Source: Clostridia bacterium (GTDB taxonomy: Bacteria; Bacillota; Clostridia; Christensenellales; Borkfalkiaceae). Taken from it: a stretch of 7,409 bases of DNA. Both the position numbers and the translations under genes were made by a program. The notes under the pieces are model-generated. The model saw only the letters and a program-made list of their open reading frames with translations. It had not been told where the DNA came from and did not search any database. The DNA lies in contig JAFTHR010000184.1 in NCBI GenBank assembly GCA_017457345.1, positions 1-7,409 on the forward strand. The letters are read 5' to 3'. Of this stretch, positions 1 to 5,018 are shown piece after piece. The number at the start of each line of letters is the position of its first letter. Within the stretch, counting starts at the first letter, position 1.

Positions 1-57
1 AACGCTTTCCTTTTCTTCGGCAAACTGATTGACGATATATTTAATCAAATCCAACAT
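1..57 (-). CDS. khpA: KhpA, KH-domain RNA-binding protein (5' part only)
   Basis: Only the first 19 codons lie in the window; the gene runs off the left end. The visible N-terminus, MLDLIKYIVNQFAEEKESV, resembles the start of the small KH-domain protein KhpA (YlqC family), about 75-80 residues in full. KhpA is a cytoplasmic RNA-binding protein that in several Bacillota works with KhpB/Jag. The ATG at 55-57 is preceded by TAGGAG (66-71) about 7-8 nt upstream. It lies 31 nt after the rpsP stop, which matches the usual rpsP-khpA-rimM-trmD order. The KH motif (GxxG) would be outside the window, so the call rests on the N-terminus plus position and is probable, not proven. Confidence 0.8.
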   Translation of the reverse strand, partial: MLDLIKYIVNQFAEEKESV

Positions 58-88
58 AATTTATCTCCTATCCTTTTGATAGCGCGAA

Positions 89-379
89 TTATTTGTCGGA
101 TTTCTTCGTCTTGGTCTTAGACGGGCTTAATTTGTTCGATTTTTCAACAGCGCCTGCTTTTACGAGCAAACTCTTAACCGTTTCGGTGGGTTGAACGCCG
201 TTTGCAAGCCATTTCTTTGCGCTTTCATCGTTGATGGTCAACGCTGCGGGTTTTGCGGGATCGTAGTGACCAACACATTCAATGTATTCGCCCGTTGCAG
301 CCTTTCTGCTGTCTACAACCACTACACGGTAGATGGGGTTCTTTTTGTCGCCCATTCTAAAAAGTCTCATTTTAACCAT
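89..379 (-). CDS. rpsP: 30S ribosomal protein S16
   Basis: A 96-residue protein with the full S16 pattern: MVKMRLFRMGDKKNPIYR at the N-terminus, VVVVDSR at about 19-25, a GxYDP motif near 42-46, and KWLANGVQPTETVKSLLVKAG at about 56-76. It ends in a lysine/serine-rich tail (KTKTKKSDK), which is common and variable in S16. S16 is a primary binder of 16S rRNA needed for 30S assembly. I chose the ATG at 377-379 because GGAGG lies 8 nt upstream (388-392) and because family members start with MVK. The reading frame stays open to a TTG at 392-394, but that codon overlaps the ribosome binding site. The gene lies downstream of ffh as in other Bacillota, but is separated from it by a repeat-filled spacer of 384 nt. 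Confidence 0.97.
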   Translation of the reverse strand: MVKMRLFRMGDKKNPIYRVVVVDSRKAATGEYIECVGHYDPAKPAALTINDESAKKWLANGVQPTETVKSLLVKAGAVEKSNKLSPSKTKTKKSDK

Positions 380-387
380 AATAAATA

Positions 388-392
388 CCTCC
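388..392 (-). promoter_or_regulatory. Ribosome binding site of rpsP
   Basis: GGAGG on the minus strand, 8 nt before the ATG at 379. It decides the start: the longer reading frame from the TTG at 392-394 would begin inside this site. Confidence 0.85.
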
Positions 393-421
393 AAAGTATC
401 TTAAATAATTTTTTATTTTTT

Positions 422-435
422 TCGGGTTTCCCCGA
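422..435. other. Small GNRA-type hairpin in the rpsP leader
   Basis: TCGGG (422-426) and CCCGA (431-435) form a 5-bp stem. Read on the minus strand the loop is GAAA, a stable GNRA tetraloop, and it would lie about 43 nt before the rpsP start, followed by an A-rich stretch (roughly 401-421). Read on the plus strand it is followed by a broken T-run (TTGTTTCTTTT) and could be a weak terminator for antisense transcription. The stem is short; chance cannot be excluded. No convincing rpsP promoter was found in the A/T-rich stretch 395-450. Confidence 0.3.
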
Positions 436-473
436 TTGTTTCTTTTGTAAGTTTACGCCCGTAAGGTTCGAGC

Positions 474-595
474 GAGAAAAAACGCAAGTTCAACGCAGTA
501 CCACCGCCGCATATAAATCCACAAACGGTTTAGATGCAAGCAAGACAAGGAGAACGAGTACTTTTCGACGGGAGTTTACTTATGCGTAAACGACC
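474..595. repeat. Repeat unit 1 (122 bp)
   Basis: Full unit, beginning GAGAAAAAACGCAAG and ending GCGTAAACGACC. It contains a perfect stem-loop, GTTTAC (574-579) / GTAAAC (586-591), with a 6-nt loop. The flanks of that stem (TTTTCGACGGG on one side, CCGAGAAAA across the boundary with unit 2) can pair imperfectly and extend the structure. Confidence 0.88.
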
Positions 596-716
596 GAGAA
601 AAAACGCAAGTTCAACGCAGTACCACCGCTGCTTATAAATCCATAAACGGTTTAGATGCAAGCAAGACAAGGCGAACGCGGCTTTTTCGACGGGAGTTTA
701 CTAAGCGTAAACGACC
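596..716. repeat. Repeat unit 2 (121 bp)
   Basis: Full unit, about 92% identical to unit 1. Differences cluster in the middle (around 630-643), in 672-682 and in the loop of the stem-loop. The stem itself, GTTTAC (696-701) / GTAAAC (707-712), is unchanged while its loop has changed from TTATGC to TAAGC. Conservation of the stem with a varied loop hints at a structure, but two copies are too few to show covariation. Confidence 0.88.
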
Positions 717-768
717 GAGAAAAAACGCAAGTTCAACGCAGTATTGCGCCGCATATAAATCGTTTAGA
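717..768. repeat. Repeat unit 3, partial, abutting the ffh stop codon
   Basis: The first 27 bases match units 1 and 2 exactly. GCCGCATATAAATC then matches unit 1, about 8 bases are missing, and GTTTAGA (762-768) again matches. This last stretch includes the ffh stop codon (764-766) and part of its last sense codon. The remainder of the unit is absent because the ffh coding sequence begins there. Confidence 0.75.
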
Positions 769-2083
769 AGGGTAAGCGGAACTTTCCACGCCCCCCCTTC
801 AACTGTTTCATTAGTTGTTTGGTTTGGTCGAATTGTTTTAAAAGTTGATTTACTTCTTGAACGGACGTGCCTGATCCTGCGGCAATTCTACGCTTTCTCT
901 TGCTATCGATAACGGAAGGATTTTCACGCTCTTGCATCGTCATAGAAAGGATAATTGCCTTGGTGTGTTCGAGCCTTTTTTCGTCTACGTCCGCTTCGTT
1001 CATTTTGAGTTTGCCCGCGCCAGGAATCATAGAAAGCATGGCTTGCGCGCCGCCCATTTTCTTCATCATGGCAAACTGCTCTAAATAGTCGCTTAACGTG
1101 AAGGTGTTTTCACGCATTTTTTGTTGCATTTTGCGCGCGTCTTCTTCCGTGATTGCTTCTTGCGCTTTTTCGATAAGCGAGAGCACGTCTCCCATTCCCA
1201 AAATACGGGATGCCATTCTGTCGGGATAGAACGGTTCTAAGTCCGTCGTTTTTTCGCCGACGCCGATAAACTTAATCGGTTTGCCCGTCACCGCTTTTAC
1301 CGATAAACAAGCACCGCCGCGGGTATCACCGTCTAATTTCGTGAGCACCACGCCCGTGATTTCCAGGCGTGCGTTAAAGGTATCGGCAACGTTTACCGCT
1401 TCTTGCCCCGTCATTGCATCTACCACCAAAAGCGTTTCCGTCACTTCCACTTCGCGCTTGATGTTTTCTAACTCTTTCATCAACGAATCGTCGATTTGCA
1501 GCCGCCCTGCCGTGTCTAAAATTACGGTATCGAACGCCATTTTGCGCGCGTATTCGATTGCTTCTTTCGCCGTTTTAACAGGGTTCTGCGTGCCGCGTTC
1601 AAATACTTCTACTTGCACCGAACGCCCTACCACTTGCAACTGCGTGATCGCCGCAGGGCGATACACGTCCCCCGCCACAAGCAAGGGTTTTTTGCCTTGT
1701 TTTTTCAGGTGCGCCGCAAGTTTTCCGCAAAGGGTGGTTTTCCCTGCGCCTTGCAAGCCGCACATCATAATCACGGTCGGCAACTTTGAAGAAACTTCTA
1801 GTTTTGCGTTCTTAGAACCCATTAAGGCAATCAACTCTTCGTTTACGATTTTGATTACCTGCTGCGCGGGATTGAGCGAAGTTAATACTTGTTGCCCTAC
1901 CGCCTTTTCCGAAACTTCGGCAATAAACTGTTTGGCAACTTTTAAGTTTACGTCCGCTTCTAACAGCGCAACGCGCACTTCACGCATAGCCGTTTTAATT
2001 TCGAGTTCGGTCAGTTTTCCGCGCTTGGTCAGTTTGGAAAATATATGGTTTAATCTGTCCGATAATCCACCGAATAACGCCAT
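764..2083 (-). CDS. ffh: Signal recognition particle protein Ffh (SRP54)
   Basis: A 439-residue GTPase that binds 4.5S/6S SRP RNA and signal sequences on nascent chains and delivers ribosomes to FtsY at the membrane. The N domain spans about 1-95. The G domain shows the P-loop GLQGAGKTT (109-117), YRPAA (141-145), DTAGR (190-194), TKLD (248-251) and RGGA (255-258), then GVGEKTTDLEPF (274-285). The methionine-rich M domain (about 300-439) carries the RNA-binding stretch around 395-417 (KRKRRIAAGSG, then VNQLLKQF) and ends in the typical RLPF. Length is normal for Bacillota. The ATG at 2081-2083 follows an AAGGAGAG site that overlaps the ylxM stop; the gap is 9 nt, so translation is probably coupled. 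Codons 430-431 lie in a run of seven Gs. The stop codon touches the repeat array. Confidence 0.98.
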   Translation of the reverse strand: MALFGGLSDRLNHIFSKLTKRGKLTELEIKTAMREVRVALLEADVNLKVAKQFIAEVSEKAVGQQVLTSLNPAQQVIKIVNEELIALMGSKNAKLEVSSKLPTVIMMCGLQGAGKTTLCGKLAAHLKKQGKKPLLVAGDVYRPAAITQLQVVGRSVQVEVFERGTQNPVKTAKEAIEYARKMAFDTVILDTAGRLQIDDSLMKELENIKREVEVTETLLVVDAMTGQEAVNVADTFNARLEITGVVLTKLDGDTRGGACLSVKAVTGKPIKFIGVGEKTTDLEPFYPDRMASRILGMGDVLSLIEKAQEAITEEDARKMQQKMRENTFTLSDYLEQFAMMKKMGGAQAMLSMIPGAGKLKMNEADVDEKRLEHTKAIILSMTMQERENPSVIDSKRKRRIAAGSGTSVQEVNQLLKQFDQTKQLMKQLKGGRGKFRLPF

Positions 2084-2092
2084 TTTCTCTCC

Positions 2093-2467
2093 TTATTTCA
2101 CCGTTTCCACACCGTGCTTTTTAAGCACGCCGCTCAAAGCCGATTCCAGCCCGTTAAAGTCTGCATTTGCCCCGCTTAATTTCTCGCGGTCTTTCCAACG
2201 CTCTACCTCCGTCATATACGCGGAGAACGCCGCATCCCCTTTATCGAGCAATTCACGAAAATGCAACTTTTCTTCAAATCCTTCTAATTGTTTGCGGCAT
2301 TTTTGCAAACAGTCTGAAACGCTCTGGCGGGATACGCCCTTTTGCTCGGCTATTTCGCCAAGGGATAAATCGTAATTAAAATACAAATCGGTAATTTCGC
2401 GGCGGGTTTGCGTAAGCAACGGGCTATATAAATCCCAAAGCCTTAAAAACGCCAAATCGTCTTTCAT
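2093..2467 (-). CDS. ylxM: YlxM, SRP-associated helix-turn-helix protein
   Basis: A 124-residue protein of the YlxM/p13 family, cytoplasmic proteins encoded next to ffh and thought to modulate the SRP; in Streptococcus mutans YlxM has been shown to interact with the SRP. A sigma-70 region 4-like helix-turn-helix is plain at about 34-56: LSLGEIAEQKGVSRQSVSD. It is preceded by a helical segment, LWDLYSPLLTQTRREITDLY. The C-terminal third (from about 75) is unlike the better-known members and I recognise no motif in it. Two ATGs stand in tandem (2470 and 2467). GGAGG at 2474-2478 is 6 nt from the second but only 3 nt from the first, so I prefer 2467. It is the first gene after the strong promoter at 2492-2520 and leads the ylxM-ffh-rpsP-khpA operon. 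Confidence 0.93.
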   Translation of the reverse strand: MKDDLAFLRLWDLYSPLLTQTRREITDLYFNYDLSLGEIAEQKGVSRQSVSDCLQKCRKQLEGFEEKLHFRELLDKGDAAFSAYMTEVERWKDREKLSGANADFNGLESALSGVLKKHGVETVK

Positions 2468-2473
2468 CATCCG

Positions 2474-2478
2474 CCTCC
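2474..2478 (-). promoter_or_regulatory. Ribosome binding site of ylxM
   Basis: GGAGG inside GGGGAGG on the minus strand. Its spacing favours the second of two adjacent ATG codons (2467, 6 nt) over the first (2470, 3 nt). Confidence 0.75.
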
Positions 2479-2491
2479 CCGATTTTTCCTT

Positions 2492-2520
2492 ATTATAGCA
2501 TCAAAAAAATCGCCTGTCAA
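2492..2520 (-). promoter_or_regulatory. Perfect sigma-A promoter for ylxM-ffh-rpsP
   Basis: Minus strand: TTGACA (2515-2520), 17-nt spacer (2498-2514), TATAAT (2492-2497). All 12 consensus bases and the ideal spacing are present. The start point should be near 2484-2485, giving a leader of only about 17 nt before ylxM. The -35 hexamer lies inside the 3' arm of the rseP terminator, and the terminator's seven Ts lie in the spacer. Confidence 0.9.
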
Positions 2521-2539
2521 GCATTTTAACTTGACAGGC
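2503..2539 (-). terminator. Intrinsic terminator after rseP
   Basis: On the minus strand GCCTGTCAA (2531-2539) pairs with TTGACAGGC (2512-2520): 9 perfect base pairs, extended by one G-C pair (2530/2521) to leave an 8-nt loop. It is followed after two bases by seven Ts (2503-2509). It begins 9 nt after the rseP stop. On the plus strand the same hairpin is followed by ATACATTTTTT, so some bidirectional activity is possible. Confidence 0.92.
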
Positions 2540-2558
2540 ATACATTTTTTAAAATAAT
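2531..2558 (+). promoter_or_regulatory. Possible antisense promoter into the rseP 3' end
   Basis: Because the terminator stem is palindromic, the plus strand also carries a perfect TTGACA (2531-2536). AATAAT (2553-2558), five of six matches to TATAAT, follows after a 16-nt spacer. Transcription would run antisense to rseP. The region is A/T-rich, so a chance -10 match is quite possible. Confidence 0.3.
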
Positions 2559-3766
2559 TTTAGCAAATCAATTAAAATAGCAAAGCCGAAAATGACGATT
2601 ACGCCAACGAAATGCAATATCGCCTCCACTTTTCTATTGATCGGCTTTTTGCGTATCCATTCAATAATGCAAAATACCACTTTCGATCCGTCGAGCGCGG
2701 GCACGGGCAATAGATTAAACACCGCCAAATTGACGCCGATAAACGAAGCGATATACAAAAGAGAAAAGGCACTTGCCGAAGCCGCTTTCGCCGTCTCCGT
2801 TATCGTTGTGACGGGCCCCCCAACCGCTTCCACGCCGAGTTGCCCTGTTAGCAGTTGACCGAGCGTTTTGAGTACCGCCGTTGCCATTTCGCCTGAATAG
2901 GCGAACGCGCCGCCTACCGTTTGCCCAAAATCCCCCTTTAGCGTGGTGGTATAAACTTTTAGCCCTAACACGCGGTGCAAGCCTTCTATATCCGCCATAT
3001 CGGCAAAATTCCCGTCCGCCTGCAAGGTAAGCGTGACGGCTTTTTCCTTCCACCCGCTATCCGTTTTTCGAAGCACAACGGCGTTAACCGTTTCTCCCGC
3101 TTTTTTGCCTTCTAACGCTTCGATACAATCGGTATGCATAGAAATTTCCACACCGTTCAACTCTTTGAAAATATCTCGTGCCGATAGGGTGGGCGTCTCC
3201 CACGAAGCAGACGGAACGATTTGCGTACCGTCGTTTTTGAAGTCGCTCGGCATTGCCATACACATAGGCACGCCGTAGGTAGCCGTCATAATCAAAAGGA
3301 GCACGAGCGCTAAAAGGTAGTTCATAAGCGCGCCCGAAACAAGCACGATAATCCGTTTCCACGGCGCTTGTTCGGTAAAGCGCGCACCCTTGGGCTCGGG
3401 GTATTCTTCTTCCTTTTTGGGTGCTTCTTCTACGGGCGGTTGCAATTCGGCGAACGGCTCTTCCGTAGGCAAAACTTGCGGCTCGGTTTCTTCTTCTAAA
3501 CCGTCCTCCCCTTCAAACGCGCAATAGCCGCCGAGCGGAATCACGCGGAGCGAGAATAATTCGCCCGTTTTTTTACTGCGTTTTTTTAAAATTGCAGGGC
3601 CGAATCCCACCGAGAACTCGTTGATGCGGAAATGTAAAATTTTACCCGCAACGTAGTGCCCGAATTCGTGCACGACCACCATAACGAGCAACACGATAAT
3701 GGCAAGCAGCACGCCCCAAAGGCTCTTAAAAAAATCTGCAACTGACAATAGATTGAATAAAGACAA
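2549..3766 (-). CDS. rseP: RseP/RasP-type site-2 intramembrane zinc metalloprotease
   Basis: A 405-residue membrane protease that in Bacillota cuts anti-sigma factors and leftover signal peptides within the membrane. The first membrane segment (about 20-33) carries the zinc-binding HEFGH (33-37). GGY follows at about 79-81, and APWKRI then SGALMNYLLA mark the second segment (about 134-160). A weak PDZ-like region lies at about 173-270, and the second catalytic motif NLLPVPALDG ends at about 360 (LDG 358-360), followed by a final membrane segment near 385-402. Residues about 84-130 form an acidic, proline-rich insert with 15 Glu and 8 Pro. I chose the TTG at 3764-3766 because GGAGG stands 8 nt upstream. 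A longer frame, from a TTG at 3817, would overlap dxr and lacks support. It is the last gene before the terminator. Confidence 0.95.
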   Translation of the reverse strand: MSLFNLLSVADFFKSLWGVLLAIIVLLVMVVVHEFGHYVAGKILHFRINEFSVGFGPAILKKRSKKTGELFSLRVIPLGGYCAFEGEDGLEEETEPQVLPTEEPFAELQPPVEEAPKKEEEYPEPKGARFTEQAPWKRIIVLVSGALMNYLLALVLLLIMTATYGVPMCMAMPSDFKNDGTQIVPSASWETPTLSARDIFKELNGVEISMHTDCIEALEGKKAGETVNAVVLRKTDSGWKEKAVTLTLQADGNFADMADIEGLHRVLGLKVYTTTLKGDFGQTVGGAFAYSGEMATAVLKTLGQLLTGQLGVEAVGGPVTTITETAKAASASAFSLLYIASFIGVNLAVFNLLPVPALDGSKVVFCIIEWIRKKPINRKVEAILHFVGVIVIFGFAILIDLLKLF

Positions 3767-3774
3767 AGGTTTTG

Positions 3775-3779
3775 CCTCC
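3775..3779 (-). promoter_or_regulatory. Ribosome binding site fixing a TTG start for rseP
   Basis: GGAGG on the minus strand, directly after the dxr stop codon (3783-3785) and 8 nt before TTG at 3764-3766. No in-frame ATG occurs nearby before the first membrane segment, so TTG initiation is the best reading. Confidence 0.8.
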
Positions 3780-3782
3780 AAC

Positions 3783-4934
3783 TTAACAGGATTTCTTTTC
3801 CACAAATTCGCTTGCAATACGGCGTGCTTCGCCGTCTATCTGCACAAGCGTTTGATAGGAATCCGCTTTCACGCGCGGAATGATCGCAAGCGTTTCCCCC
3901 ATTACTTCGGCAATCGCCGTGAACGGGATTTTCTCTTGTAAGAACGCGCGCACCGCCACTTCCCCCGCGCCGTTTAACGCGCAAGGATACGCATCCCCTT
4001 TTTCGAGTGAAGAAAGGGCTAAATCGTAGCACGGGAAATCCTTTCTGTTTAAAGGCAAAAAGCGGATATTGCCTAGTTTCTCAAAATCAAGCGGCGCAAG
4101 ATTACACTCATACCGTTCGGGATAAGTGAGCGCAAGTTGTATGGGCAATTCCATAGTGGGATAACTCATTTGCGCCAAAATACCGTTGTCCTCAAATTCT
4201 ACCATAGAGTGAATAATGCTCTCCGGTTGAACAACCGTGTGGATCTTTTCAAGCGTGGTGTTATATAGCCACTTCGCTTCAATCACTTCAAACCCTTTAT
4301 TGAGCAAGGTGGCGCTATCAATGGTGATTTTCGAGCCCATATTCCAAGTGGGATGCTTTAACGCGTCTTTAACCTTCACTTGGCTTAATTGCTCTTTCGT
4401 ATACCCGTAAAAAGGTCCGCCGCTCGCCGTGATGATAAGCCGTTTAAACGGCGCGTTCAAACGAAAATTTAGTGCCTGCCAAAGGGCGGAATGTTCACTA
4501 TCAATCGGCATAAGGTCAATCCCTGCCTGCCCGATTTTTTGCATAACGAGTTCTCCGCCGCAAACGAGCGTTTCCTTATTTGCTAGCGCAAGGTTCTTCT
4601 TTTCTTCAATCGCGCGCAAGGAATAAGCAAGCCCCGAAAAACCCGTTGTAGCAACCACCGCGGTATCGCCGTAGGAAATAGCGTCAAGCGCCGCTTCTTT
4701 CCCGTAAGCAAACTTTACGCCTTGCGGGATTTTATCCGCAATGGATTTGCCTGCCTCTTCATTTACGATAGCCGCATAAGCGGGGCGAAATTCGTTCACC
4801 TGTTTTAAAAATAGTTCCGTGGACGAATTTGCTACCATGCTTTCAATTTTGAACTTATCGGCGTGGCGCTTCACCACCGAACAAACCTGTTTGCCGATAG
4901 AACCCGTAGAACCGATTAAAGAAATTTTTTTCAT
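3783..4934 (-). CDS. dxr: 1-deoxy-D-xylulose 5-phosphate reductoisomerase
   Basis: A 383-residue cytoplasmic enzyme for the first committed step of the MEP isoprenoid pathway: DXP to 2-C-methylerythritol 4-phosphate, using NADPH and a divalent metal. The N-terminal Rossmann motif is GSTGSIG (8-14). LANKETLV (117-124) and PIDSEHSA (143-150) give the metal ligands D145 and E147. SGGPF (171-175), HPTWNMG (194-200) and NKGFEVIEA (212-220, third metal ligand E216) follow, with SYPTMELPIQ near 257-266. Length is typical and no key residue is missing. ATG at 4934 with GGAGG 5 nt upstream (4940-4944). The product feeds the chain that UppS, two genes upstream, elongates. It is 84 nt from cdsA, one of the larger gaps in the cluster, and that gap contains an inverted repeat. 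Confidence 0.98.
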   Translation of the reverse strand: MKKISLIGSTGSIGKQVCSVVKRHADKFKIESMVANSSTELFLKQVNEFRPAYAAIVNEEAGKSIADKIPQGVKFAYGKEAALDAISYGDTAVVATTGFSGLAYSLRAIEEKKNLALANKETLVCGGELVMQKIGQAGIDLMPIDSEHSALWQALNFRLNAPFKRLIITASGGPFYGYTKEQLSQVKVKDALKHPTWNMGSKITIDSATLLNKGFEVIEAKWLYNTTLEKIHTVVQPESIIHSMVEFEDNGILAQMSYPTMELPIQLALTYPERYECNLAPLDFEKLGNIRFLPLNRKDFPCYDLALSSLEKGDAYPCALNGAGEVAVRAFLQEKIPFTAIAEVMGETLAIIPRVKADSYQTLVQIDGEARRIASEFVEKKSC

Positions 4935-4949
4935 TTCTTCCTCCGTAAA

Positions 4950-4987
4950 TGCCGTTTTGTGAAAAAGTACCCGCGCGGAAAACGGCA
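4950..4987. repeat. Inverted repeat in the cdsA-dxr gap
   Basis: TGCCGTTTT (4950-4958) and AAAACGGCA (4979-4987) are perfect 9-bp complementary arms around a 20-nt loop that itself contains CCGCGCGG. On the minus strand the structure ends 5 nt before the GGAGG of dxr. No U-tract follows on either strand, so it is not a terminator. It could protect or expose the dxr ribosome binding site, or be a processing site; this is inference. Confidence 0.5.
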
Positions 4988-5018
4988 GGCACTTTCTTTC
5001 GTAAAATTCTTGAAACGA

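Larger units (their letters stand above)
451..768. repeat. Tandem array of a 121-122 bp intergenic repeat
   Basis: This fills nearly all of the 384-nt gap between ffh and rpsP. Two full units (474-595 and 596-716) differ at roughly ten positions, so they are about 92% identical. A third unit begins at 717 and breaks off at the ffh 3' end. A fourth, degraded edge is visible at 451-473, where GTTTAC...GTAA echoes the end of a unit. The first 27 bases of the three units are identical (474-500, 596-622, 717-743). The period is not a multiple of three and no reading frame is kept across units, so the array is non-coding. It has no transposase, no spacers and no target-site duplication that I can see. 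It may be a dispersed intergenic repeat family that duplicated in place; this is inference. Confidence 0.88.

Noticed and set aside
380..394. Longer rpsP beginning at the TTG at 394
   Set aside because: That codon overlaps the Shine-Dalgarno site, and S16 proteins start with MVK at the ATG at 379.
191..589. Plus-strand open frame of 132 codons across rpsP and the repeat array
   Set aside because: It is antisense to rpsP for much of its length, has no ribosome binding site, and the repeats shift frame from one copy to the next.
474..768. CRISPR array
   Set aside because: The whole 121-122 bp unit is repeated; there are no unique spacers and no short direct repeats, and no cas genes are present.
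451..768. Repeat units as intrinsic terminators
   Set aside because: The T6 run on the minus strand of each unit (477-482, 599-604, 720-725) has no adequate hairpin immediately before it, and the GTTTAC hairpin is not followed by a T-run on either strand.
791..797. Seven-G run near the ffh 3' end as a phase-variation or frameshift site
   Set aside because: It encodes the ordinary Gly-Gly of the conserved C-terminus in an essential gene; a slip would only change the last few residues. Nothing suggests programmed frameshifting.
1281..2375. Plus-strand open frame of 364 codons opposite ffh and ylxM
   Set aside because: It is a long antisense frame produced by the codon pattern of ffh. The protein is Ser/Thr/Cys-rich with no family resemblance, while ffh on the other strand is certain.
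3767..3817. Longer rseP beginning at the TTG at 3817
   Set aside because: It would run through the end of dxr and has no ribosome binding site, whereas the TTG at 3766 has GGAGG at the ideal distance.
3586..4032. Minus-strand open frame overlapping the dxr-rseP junction
   Set aside because: Out-of-frame shadow of two well-supported genes; composition is Arg/Cys/Ser-rich and unlike a real protein.
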